Source: CAYUQT01 sp964596165 (GTDB lineage: Bacteria; Planctomycetota; Phycisphaerae; UBA1845; JAFGLZ01). Taken from it: 47,712 nucleotides of DNA. Position 1 is the first letter of the stretch, and every line of letters starts with the position of its first letter. Where the stretch lies: contig CAZQTW010000051.1 in the NCBI GenBank assembly GCA_964596165.1, positions 1-47,712 of the forward strand, read 5' to 3'. A program made the position numbers and the translations under genes. The notes beneath the pieces are model-generated. The model made no database searches. It was not told the DNA's origin and saw only the letters and a list, made by a program, of their open reading frames with translations. This document shows, piece after piece, positions 35,426-42,388 of this stretch.

Positions 35426-35433
35426 CTGCTCAC

Positions 35434-35460
35434 CGACCGATAGCCGGTCGTTTAACCGGC
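35434..35460 (-). promoter_or_regulatory. Alternative hairpins at the B1 ribosome-binding site
   Basis: On the + strand CGACCG (35434-35439) can pair with CGGTCG (35445-35450), or GCCGGT (35443-35448) with ACCGGC (35455-35460). The two hairpins use overlapping bases and cannot both form. The second leaves, the first partly covers, the bases next to the B1 Shine-Dalgarno. Functional relevance is untested. Confidence 0.4.
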
Positions 35461-35640
35461 CATCTGGAAGTGGCTCGCCCCCTCAATCACATAGATGCTT
35501 GCGGAATGAAGTGAAGAACGAGGACTTCACGAAAAACGCGAAGAATGTTGCCTAGATTTGCAGGAGTGAGTGTCCGACATCGCCGCTTCGGCGACCTCCA
35601 AAGGGTCCAACCGTTGGGGCACGCTGTCGTTCACTAATCC

Positions 35641-35683
35641 AAAAAGGATCGCGCTCCCATACCGATGTATCGGAGCGCGATCC
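35641..35683 (-). terminator. Terminator of the second A/B module
   Basis: On the - strand GGATCGCGCTCC (35683-35672) pairs perfectly with GGAGCGCGATCC (35657-35646), loop 14 nt, followed by a run of Ts (CTTTTT). It ends the A2 transcript 25 nt after its stop. Confidence 0.85.
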
Positions 35684-35708
35684 GCACCAGCCGGAGAACC
35701 ATGTCGTC

Positions 35709-36578
35709 TCAACGAGTCTGGCCCAAGCGTCGCCGCAGCCACACCACCAGACCTAGCCCAATGCCACCGAGGATCACCGCGCCGGGAGCCGGCACGGGAC
35801 TCATGTCCTTGTCTTTGCTGATCAGGAAACTGGCACCCGGGGCCAGGACAAAGTCCCACTGGAACGCCCAGGTGGCATCGCCAAACGCGGCCGTCACGCC
35901 GTCCAACGTCGTGTCGAGATCGGTAATATTGTCCAGCTTGTCCCGAGTCGCGGGAAACACGTTGGCTTCCCAACTGTTAGGAGCCGGCGTGACCACGGTC
36001 TCGTTCAGCGATAGCCCTCCGCCAACCTGAGTGGCCCGGAACGGATGAGCGGCCGGCGTCAGGACAACGCTCTGGCCGGTGGTGGTACCGTTCAGATCGA
36101 AATCGCTGTACTGGAAGAAATGCACCTCCAGCGAGGTCTGGCCGGTGTTTCGAATCGCGATCTGCTCACCGAGATCCGAGTGCAGGTCCCCGTCGGTGCC
36201 CTGCAGACTAAGCTTCACATCGATCTGCAAGCCGCCTGCGGTGCCGTAGGTCAGGAACAGCACGTCATCGCCGGGATTGGCATTGGTGTCGCTGACCTTG
36301 GCAAACATCAGCGGCAGTGTGTTGATCGACGCCTCCCCTGTGCCCGTCCCGATGCGGTACCAGAACCATTGCTGATGAAGATGGTTGATGCCATTGACGG
36401 TCCACGCATTCACTCCGCGGACGCCGTCACTGACGGAATCAGCGCCCGTGTTCACGCTAAGCGTGGAGTTCTTGTCGCTCAGCGTGATCAGATCGGCCCG
36501 AACCTGTCCCGACGCCGCGGCAATCATCGCCATGATCGTGACGGGCAGGACCACGCATTTTAAGGCCTTGCTAAACAT
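35709..36578 (-). CDS. PEP-CTERM protein A2 (tandem paralogue)
   Basis: A 289-residue paralogue of A1 and A3. The start ATG 36578 (MFSKALKCVVLPVTIMAMI) lies eight bases after AAGGAG. The signal peptide is cut near GQVRA/DLITLSDKNS. The body carries NHLHQQWFWYRIGTGTGEAS, FLTYGTAGGLQIDVKLSLQG, FFQYSDFDLNGTTTG, AHPFRATQVGGGLSLNETVV and AAFGDATWAFQWDFVL, mostly as in A1. The sorting signal is SPVPAPGAVILGGIGLGLVV followed by WLRRRLGQTR, so its basic end is slightly longer than in A1. The likely exosortase is encoded at 40584. Its leader is complementary to the B2 coding end (see findings). Confidence 0.88.
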   Translation of the reverse strand: MFSKALKCVVLPVTIMAMIAAASGQVRADLITLSDKNSTLSVNTGADSVSDGVRGVNAWTVNGINHLHQQWFWYRIGTGTGEASINTLPLMFAKVSDTNANPGDDVLFLTYGTAGGLQIDVKLSLQGTDGDLHSDLGEQIAIRNTGQTSLEVHFFQYSDFDLNGTTTGQSVVLTPAAHPFRATQVGGGLSLNETVVTPAPNSWEANVFPATRDKLDNITDLDTTLDGVTAAFGDATWAFQWDFVLAPGASFLISKDKDMSPVPAPGAVILGGIGLGLVVWLRRRLGQTR

Positions 36579-36697
36579 GCTCCTCACTCCTTATTGACCG
36601 CTTGCACTTGAACGCTCGCCGCAAGACACCCTCCAGCTCACGGAGCGTACCACATCTGCCACTGAACCGGCGGCCTCGCGGAGGATCAAACGGGGTG

Positions 36698-37267
36698 CTA
36701 AAGGAGCGAAGGAGGCGCCCTCGACGCCGACGACGTTAGGACACATTGAGAATCGAAATGACGGGGCAGTTCAAAGTCAATAAGACGGCAAACCACCGGT
36801 TCCTGCTCAGGCCTGTCGTAGAAGCACAGGGGAATCACATCCACGTCGACATCCAGAACCGTGGCATGACCGATCTGGCTCGGACCGGCCGTATGCACCC
36901 AGTCGGGAACCGCACTGATCTGCACCTTTCTGAGCGTGCGCGTGACCTGCCACGCCCCTACGGTCCCCATCGCGAAAAGGAACAACGAAGCGCTGTCGGG
37001 GGCCGGCGGAATGCTCGTGACCGTCCGCAGGCTGCCGGAAGCTTGCGATTGTTCGGGGATAAAATCGTACGTGGGGTTGATGGCGGTGAAGTCAATCAGC
37101 TGGGGAAACGCACTGACGACACAGGCACCTGCGTCGGGAACGAACGATTGCCTCTTGCCATCAGACTCCACTCCACTCACTCCGGTAAGGCCAGCGTGAG
37201 CGAAGCCGGCGAGAAGCATTACCACCGCGCAAACAGGATATCGGACCCTGCTACTCACGGCGATCAC
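36698..37267 (-). CDS. Internal-anchor protein B2 (paralogue in A/B module)
   Basis: A paralogue of B1 and B3, about 189 residues. The start is uncertain: a TTG-started frame reaches 37303, but a promoter (37320-37348) would leave almost no leader, so I prefer the GTG at 37267 near AGGAATGG. The signal peptide is SSRVRYPVCAVVMLLAGFAH, cut near AHA/GLTG. The internal anchor is SIPPAPDSASLFLFAMGTVG followed by AWQVTRTLRK. The tail has VPDWVHTAGPSQIGHATVLD, with FYDRPEQEPVVC and the ending SRAPPSLL. It lies 119 nt before A2. The tail is more conserved among the B proteins than the region before the anchor. Confidence 0.72.
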   Translation of the reverse strand: MIAVSSRVRYPVCAVVMLLAGFAHAGLTGVSGVESDGKRQSFVPDAGACVVSAFPQLIDFTAINPTYDFIPEQSQASGSLRTVTSIPPAPDSASLFLFAMGTVGAWQVTRTLRKVQISAVPDWVHTAGPSQIGHATVLDVDVDVIPLCFYDRPEQEPVVCRLIDFELPRHFDSQCVLTSSASRAPPSLL

Positions 37268-37319
37268 CCATTCCTGGCGTCCTTCAGGTCCGGCCGCCAG
37301 CAACTACTTCCCTTCCTGT

Positions 37320-37348
37320 ATTATAGACCACCTTGACACAAAGTGAAA
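37320..37348 (-). promoter_or_regulatory. Promoter of the B2-A2 module
   Basis: On the - strand TTTCAC (37348-37343) and TATAAT (37325-37320) are 17 nt apart, just upstream of B2 and downstream of the A3 terminator, so the modules are independent transcription units. Confidence 0.6.
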
Positions 37349-37478
37349 AAACAAAACTCTCCGCAAATCGAATATCATTATTGAGTGTTACAAGTGTCAG
37401 ATACTCCACAATCTTGTGTCTCTTGGCCTCAAACAGGTTACATGTCCGGGACAGGATGTTCCGCATCTACCCCAGCCA

Positions 37479-37522
37479 GAAAGAAATCGCGCCCCGATGT
37501 GCCTCGCACACCGGGGCGCGAT
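37479..37522 (-). terminator. Terminator of the third A/B module
   Basis: On the - strand ATCGCGCCCCG (37522-37512) pairs perfectly with CGGGGCGCGAT (37496-37486), with TTCTTTC following. It ends the A3 transcript about 30 nt after its stop; the stem resembles those after A1 and A2. Confidence 0.8.
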
Positions 37523-37552
37523 CAAGAAATCTGTGAAAACCGAACGTCTGGT

Positions 37553-38416
37553 CTAGGCCAAACGTCGACGAATCCACGCTACCATGCCAAGACCCAAACC
37601 ACCCAGGACAACAGCACCGGGGGCCGGCACGGGGCTCAGCTTCTTGTCCTTACTGATCAGGAAGCTGGCACCTGGGTCAAGGACGATGTCCCACTGGAAC
37701 GCCCATGTGGCGTCGCCGAAGGCGGCCGTCACACCGTCCAGCGTCGTGTCAATGCCGTCGTCCAACTTGTTCCGCGTCGCCGGCCACACGTTGGCCTCCC
37801 AGCCGTTCGGGGCCGGGGTGACGACGGTCTCGTTCATCGCGAGACCTCCGCCCACTTGGTTCGCCCGGAATGGATGACCGCTAGGCGTCAGGATGACGCT
37901 CTGTCCGGCACTCGTCCCGTTCAGATCAAAGTCGCTGTACTGGTAGAAGTGAATGACCATCGTGCTCTGGCTGTTATTCCGAAGAGCGATCTGCTCGCCC
38001 AAGTCCGAGTGGTACAGACCCGCTTCCGACCCTTGAAGGCTGAACTTCACGTCGACCTCCAGCCCATCCCGCTGCGTCCCGTAAGTCAGGAACAGGACGT
38101 CATCGCCAGGATCCATGTTGGTATCGCTGGCCTTGGCAAACATCAGAGGCAGGGTGTCAATGGAGTACTCGCGCGTGCCGTCGCCGATTCTGAACCAAAA
38201 CCATTGCTGGTGAAGCTGATTCACACCATTCATGCTCCACTCATAGACACCGCGGACGGGGCCGTTTTGCACGTCAGGACCGGTATTGACCCGGATGATC
38301 GAGTTCTTGTCACTCAACGTGAACAGGTCGGCATTCACCGTCGTCGCTGAGATGACCATCGCAGCCGCCATGCCAAGTGCGACCGTCCAATTCAGAGCCT
38401 TGTGTGTGTTACGCAT
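37553..38416 (-). CDS. PEP-CTERM protein A3 (tandem paralogue)
   Basis: A 287-residue paralogue of A1 and A2. ATG 38416 (MRNTHKALNWTVALGMAAAM) follows GAGGAG at 11 nt. The signal peptide is cut near TTVNA/DLFTLSDKNS. The same patterns recur: NQLHQQWFWFRIGDGTREYS, FYQYSDFDLNGTSAGQSV, HPFRANQVGGGLAMNETVV and AAFGDATWAFQWDIVLDPG. It differs most from A1 and A2 in residues 40-60 (TGPDVQNGPVRGVYEWSMNG). The sorting signal is SPVPAPGAVVLGGLGLGMVA followed by WIRRRLA. It lies 123 nt after B3 and precedes its own terminator. Confidence 0.88.
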   Translation of the reverse strand: MRNTHKALNWTVALGMAAAMVISATTVNADLFTLSDKNSIIRVNTGPDVQNGPVRGVYEWSMNGVNQLHQQWFWFRIGDGTREYSIDTLPLMFAKASDTNMDPGDDVLFLTYGTQRDGLEVDVKFSLQGSEAGLYHSDLGEQIALRNNSQSTMVIHFYQYSDFDLNGTSAGQSVILTPSGHPFRANQVGGGLAMNETVVTPAPNGWEANVWPATRNKLDDGIDTTLDGVTAAFGDATWAFQWDIVLDPGASFLISKDKKLSPVPAPGAVVLGGLGLGMVAWIRRRLA

Positions 38417-38539
38417 CGTATTGTTTACTCCTCAGTCTCAAGAGTTCACTCATAACCTAGGAATGCGAGAAGACTCGTACGTCTTGATTGGTAACCCCTG
38501 TGGAACCCACCGGCGGCTTCTCGCACAACAAACGGGTGA

Positions 38540-39109
38540 CTAGAGGAGTGAGGGGGGACCTCTATAGGCAACCGCCGTAAGAACGCACGGTGACGTGCAT
38601 CGTTCAGGTTCGTCCGACTCAACGACAAACCATACGGGTCTTCCGCCAACCACGTGATCATGGAGGCACGGCGAACTTGCGCCGAAATCCATGTCGAGCG
38701 CGACGGAGTGGCCGATCTGATTCGGCCCGCCGGTGTGAATCCAATCAGGAGCCAAACTGAACTGCACCCGCTTCAGAGACCGCGTCACCTGCCAGGCGCC
38801 GACCGTCCCGATGGCACACAGAAACAGCGATGCACTGTCCGGTGCGGGCGGAATACTGGTCACAGGAAGCGAATCATCATGCCCCAACGATGAACACGTG
38901 TGAGGACGAAGTGGACTGTACTCCGGGCATATCGCGGTCAGTGGTTGTGCCTCGACATCCGGAACGATCGGGTTGCCTCTCGAAGCGGTCTGGGGCGCTC
39001 GAGTGGTTTCGCTGTCCTGAGCCCAGCGCACGGGCGTGAGATCCGCATAGACTGTCCCGCCGAGGAACAGCATAACGGCACACGCAGGATGTCTTATCCT
39101 CAGACCCAT
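38540..39109 (-). CDS. Internal-anchor protein B3 (paralogue in A/B module)
   Basis: A paralogue of B1 and B2, 189 residues from ATG 39109 (MGLRIRHPACAVMLFLGGTV). The longer frame to 39178 cannot be used if the TATAAT at 39177-39182 is the -10. The signal peptide is cut near VYA/DLTPV. No strong Shine-Dalgarno precedes the ATG. Its pre-anchor region is longer than in B1 (QTASRGNPIVPDVEAQPLTA). The internal anchor is SIPPAPDSASLFLCAIGTVG followed by AWQVTRSLKR, and the tail has APDWIHTGGPNQIGHSVALD, then a diverged part with PVWFVVESDE, ending YRGPPSLL. It lies 123 nt before A3. Confidence 0.72.
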   Translation of the reverse strand: MGLRIRHPACAVMLFLGGTVYADLTPVRWAQDSETTRAPQTASRGNPIVPDVEAQPLTAICPEYSPLRPHTCSSLGHDDSLPVTSIPPAPDSASLFLCAIGTVGAWQVTRSLKRVQFSLAPDWIHTGGPNQIGHSVALDMDFGASSPCLHDHVVGGRPVWFVVESDEPERCTSPCVLTAVAYRGPPSLL

Positions 39110-39176
39110 CACACACGCGTCAACTGAAGCGGCCCCCCCACTAAGGCTGGGTGCAATGCGCTTCCTTCCTTTGCCC

Positions 39177-39206
39177 ATTATAGACGACTAAGAACCTAGA
39201 CCCAAA
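39177..39206 (-). promoter_or_regulatory. Promoter of the B3-A3 module
   Basis: On the - strand TTTGGG (39206-39201) and TATAAT (39182-39177) are 18 nt apart, about 68 nt before ATG 39109. Confidence 0.55.
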
Positions 39207-39413
39207 GAAAAAAAGCACCAATGAACCTAATCAAGAAAGATTTCGGGTCCAATATACTGAAATATCCACTTCCTGGCCGCCTCAGCTTGCCGCAGGAGTG
39301 TGGTCTGCGTTGTGCGTACCAAACTGAAAGGCCCTTGGCTCCGTTGGCTCCAAATCCATTTCATTCAGGCTCAACAAGTCCCATGTTTATGGCCCTATCG
39401 CCCGATGGCCCTT

Positions 39414-40106
39414 TCAAGAGGCCCAGCGCCGGCGGATTGTACCCACCAAGCCTAGGCCGATCGCACCCAGCACGACTGCGCCGGGGGCGGGAACGGTTAC
39501 GAGGATGTCTTGCCTGTAGTCATTCAGGCACTTGTCGCTATCACTGTACAGGTTCAAGACGCGCACGTTCCCGATGTCGGTCCATGTGGTCGCGTTCGCG
39601 AAGCTCAGGATGGCCTCGCGTAATGGAAACAGGGCGGGGAACACGGGCCACAGCGGTACGTTGTAGGCCAACGCCGGCTCCGATTCGAGATACCAGATAA
39701 CGTCCTGAACCGCGTCCTGTGAAGCCCCTTGCATGGGATCGAAGCCTGGGTGACCGTGGCTGTCCAGCCAAGCATCGAGATCGCCGTTCAGGAAGCTCGT
39801 ATAGAGGTAGGCGGTCCTGATATCCAACGGATCATCCGCAAACGGAGGCGGTCCGCCATGGGTTGCGACGGTATTGAGTTCGGCGTAGTACGTGTGGCCA
39901 TTCGAGACGACCTCGCCTGTCTCGAGGCAGAACGTACGAAAACTGCCGCTCACGCCTGGAATGGGATCGGCAACTGGCGTGGCAATGAACACGCCCCCAT
40001 TGCTGCCCGGTGGACTGGTGTCGATACGGACATAGATGTCCGCGCGGACCGGGGTACCCAATAGAACCGGGACGGCCAACAGCAGCATCAAACGCAACGT
40101 TCTCAT
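39414..40106 (-). CDS. PEP-CTERM sorting-domain protein (unrelated to A/B)
   Basis: A 230-residue exported protein of unknown function. ATG 40106 (MRTLRLMLLLAVPVLLGTPV) has GAGGAG eight bases upstream. The signal peptide is cut near PVRA/DIYVR. The body contains GSFRTFCLETGEVVSNGHTY, DDPLDIRTAYLYTSFLNG, and DAVQDVIWYLESEPAL, a pattern resembling thioester-type adhesion (TQXA-like) or other PEP-CTERM surface proteins; the Cys in FCLETGE and the Gln in ASQDAVQDVIW could be a thioester pair, which is speculative. The sorting signal is VPAPGAVVLGAIGLGLVGTI followed by RRRWAS. It is upstream of the triplet and next to the exosortase gene. Confidence 0.82.
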   Translation of the reverse strand: MRTLRLMLLLAVPVLLGTPVRADIYVRIDTSPPGSNGGVFIATPVADPIPGVSGSFRTFCLETGEVVSNGHTYYAELNTVATHGGPPPFADDPLDIRTAYLYTSFLNGDLDAWLDSHGHPGFDPMQGASQDAVQDVIWYLESEPALAYNVPLWPVFPALFPLREAILSFANATTWTDIGNVRVLNLYSDSDKCLNDYRQDILVTVPAPGAVVLGAIGLGLVGTIRRRWAS

Positions 40107-40182
40107 TTCAGCAACTCCTCAAGTAATCGAAGGCCCCCTCACTCTCACCGTGACCTCCTTGCCCATGCGTCGGCCACCGTCA

Positions 40183-40215
40183 GGCAGACGAACACCGCCT
40201 ACGGCGATGTCTGCC
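40183..40215 (-). promoter_or_regulatory. Nested leader hairpin upstream of the 39414 PEP-CTERM gene
   Basis: GGCAGAC (40183-40189) pairs with GTCTGCC (40209-40215), enclosing CGCC/GGCG (40196-40199 with 40203-40206) around a TAC loop. It lies 77-109 nt upstream of the start on the - strand, in the putative leader. No riboswitch class is recognised; its purpose is unknown. Confidence 0.45.
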
Positions 40216-40428
40216 CCTCCCGGGAAGGTCAGGTTCACACATTGCAGGAGCAGTTGTCCAACTCGCGTAACGAGCCATCTGGATCATGCCGCCATCCGTC
40301 AAGAATTAGGCTTCGGTTCGCCACGAAAGTTGACCGGCAACGGACGGCACCCCGATTGACTTGGCAACCTTTCCCCCCCAGTGTTACCTGATTAGGCATG
40401 GGCCCCAGGATTTCCCCTCGTACGACCA

Positions 40429-40457
40429 TTCTTACCCGCCGCGAAATAGGATGTCAA
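40429..40457 (-). promoter_or_regulatory. Promoter candidate with consensus -35, in an AT-rich patch
   Basis: On the - strand TTGACA (40457-40452) and TAAGAA (40434-40429) are 17 nt apart. It would serve the PEP-CTERM gene at 39414-40106 with a leader of about 320 nt. The flanking 40450-40515 is markedly AT-rich (runs of T and A) for this genome. No gene is supported in the gap 40107-40583. Confidence 0.45.
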
Positions 40458-40583
40458 ACAAAAATCAGTGCTCACTTATATTTATTTACTTTTTTGTTTT
40501 GTTATAGGACGGTGACCCTATGGCTTGCACCCTCTACAACGATGAGGAGACCCGCTCCTGCGACCTGCGGTTACGTTGAGGAT

Positions 40584-41510
40584 CTACCTCGGTGTGTGCG
40601 GTTCGCGGACCACGAGTCTGTTCATGATGACCAGCTCGCCGGCTAGTATCAGAACTGCCAGGGGCATCATGCTAAGACCGGCGAAGTCATGGAAGAACCT
40701 CTCGGCCACTTGGCTACTCGCAACGAGATAGAGATTGGCCGTCACGAAGAGGCGAGCGAGATTGCAGAAGATGGCGACGGGTATGCTTGAGAAGACGAGG
40801 ACAGCTTTCTGCCATGCCGGACGTTTGACAACATACGCGAAGGTGGCCGCCACCACGACGAAGGCGGTCAGCATTCGGAGCCCGCTGCATGCCTCCGCGA
40901 CCGCCAGGGGCATGGTTTGATTGAGCAGAATGACGTTTCCTTCACGAGTCACCGTGACGCCAAACAGTTCGAGAGAGAAGACCGCCCCGGCCGTGGCCAA
41001 GGTCTGGAGAGGACCGCTGATCACGTTGTGAATCCGACCCGGAAAGGGGACCATCAGAAACAGAAACAAGAGCACGTATCGCAAGCGATAGGAGATCTGC
41101 CACCCGAAGGCCAGAAGCACAACGCCCACGAGGGTGAGGACCAGTGCGTATCGCTCCACGGACTCATACACGAAAAGCAATCCATAGATGCGAGCGATCT
41201 GTCCCAAGACAACGATTGCCAAGCCCCACCAGCAAGGCGAGAGGGTACAATCCCGGAGAACCCGGCGATCACACCATACGAGGTAAAGCGCGACGAGAGG
41301 AACGAGTTGGCCGACGGAATAGTCCTCGTTGGTCTTCCACTCCTTCATCAGATCGAGGACCGTCGTCCAGAACGCCCATACGAACGATGCAACGAGCAAG
41401 GTTAGTAACACCAGTGAAGATCGATCGAGCCATGCAGGCAGACCAATGCCTGGCGGCGACGCCCCCCGACGTCGCGGATGCGGATTGCCGCCCTGACGCA
41501 ACCGATTCAC
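40584..41510 (-). CDS. Exosortase
   Basis: A 308-residue integral-membrane transpeptidase that cuts PEP-CTERM proteins and attaches them to a carrier. About eight hydrophobic spans follow a basic N-terminus. The catalytic set is visible: Cys208 in AEACSGLRMLTAFV, Arg253 in FCNLARLFVTAN, and His274 in ERFFHDFAGLSMMP. The start is GTG 41510, overlapping the EpsI-like stop by four bases (GTGA), so the two are translationally coupled. The PEP-CTERM substrates downstream in the same strand direction are obvious targets. Which exosortase subtype this is cannot be determined by eye. Confidence 0.95.
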   Translation of the reverse strand: MNRLRQGGNPHPRRRGASPPGIGLPAWLDRSSLVLLTLLVASFVWAFWTTVLDLMKEWKTNEDYSVGQLVPLVALYLVWCDRRVLRDCTLSPCWWGLAIVVLGQIARIYGLLFVYESVERYALVLTLVGVVLLAFGWQISYRLRYVLLFLFLMVPFPGRIHNVISGPLQTLATAGAVFSLELFGVTVTREGNVILLNQTMPLAVAEACSGLRMLTAFVVVAATFAYVVKRPAWQKAVLVFSSIPVAIFCNLARLFVTANLYLVASSQVAERFFHDFAGLSMMPLAVLILAGELVIMNRLVVREPHTPR

Positions 41511-42265
41511 GATTTCGCTCCTTGAGACGGGACGGGTCTGGTGGTAGTCCCATCCCCCGCCGAATCCGCACCCGGCAGAAGCTTCCGAATCTCGCCGGCC
41601 GAATCCACGGCGAACGCGGCCGCCGCCTCAAAGCCGGAACCTTGTGACCCAACGGTGTCATCAAAAGCCATGATCTGGACCTGCGACACGTACCGAACGG
41701 CACGTGCGCCGCGCCACGCTTTTGAGCGAAGCAGGGAGATGTCGGGAGAGTACTCGCCGTCCACAACATAGTAGTTGACAACCGTCATCCTGCCGGCGTC
41801 CAACCCGCCGCGAGAGAACGAGAACACCTGGCACTTCAGTACGCGCCCGTCTGCGAGCTTCAGATCCGAGACGTGCTTGTCACGTAGGACCCAGCCCGCC
41901 CCGGGGTAACACACGTCAGGCCTGTGGGGCATGAGATCTCTGGCTCGGACGCCGTAGCCGATGAAGACGGCAACCCACGGCCCTCCTTCGGACCGCACGT
42001 ACCTTCGGTTCAGATGATCGTCCGTATCCGTTCTCTTGACGATGGCCTCACTCAACGGCACCTCGACGCCGGACCATTCGCCGATCTGCAAGGGCAATCT
42101 CCCCAGCGTACCCTTCGGCATCGGAACAACCTCGCCGAGCCGTTCCAGGTTCCCGGCTAGCATTCGATAGGCCAAACCGGAAACGACCAACAGGACGACA
42201 CCCATGAGCACCGGAACCACTCTTATGCGATCGTCGACATGATTGTCCCGACTCTCGTGTTTCAT
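41507..42265 (-). CDS. EpsI-like exosortase-associated protein (DUF3485)
   Basis: A 252-residue protein with an N-terminal membrane anchor (VVPVLMGVVLLVVSGLAY) and a periplasmic EpsI domain. It carries the family marks LGRLPLQIGEWSGVEVPL, VFIGYGVRARDLMPHRPDVC followed by YPGAGW, and MTVVNYYVVDGEYSP. In many genomes the EpsI domain is fused to an exosortase; here it is a separate gene upstream, overlapping the exosortase by four bases. The partner is thought to be involved in exopolysaccharide/surface protein assembly rather than cleavage itself. ATG 42265 follows TAGGAAC. The C-terminal part after the domain is low-complexity. Confidence 0.88.
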   Translation of the reverse strand: MKHESRDNHVDDRIRVVPVLMGVVLLVVSGLAYRMLAGNLERLGEVVPMPKGTLGRLPLQIGEWSGVEVPLSEAIVKRTDTDDHLNRRYVRSEGGPWVAVFIGYGVRARDLMPHRPDVCYPGAGWVLRDKHVSDLKLADGRVLKCQVFSFSRGGLDAGRMTVVNYYVVDGEYSPDISLLRSKAWRGARAVRYVSQVQIMAFDDTVGSQGSGFEAAAAFAVDSAGEIRKLLPGADSAGDGTTTRPVPSQGAKS

Positions 42266-42388
42266 GTTCCTATCATACTATCGGATGCTCGGGAAATAGC
42301 CTGATGAGCAGGACGGGAAAAACCATCCTCGGTGACGTCGCCTCGTCGGAGACAGGCGCCCCGCGCCCCGTGGCCGGTCGGCCGTGAG

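Noticed and set aside
40107..40280. An open - strand frame of about 50 codons (VGQLLLQCVNLTFPGG)
   Set aside because: No ATG and no ribosome site; it overlaps the leader hairpin of the PEP-CTERM gene.
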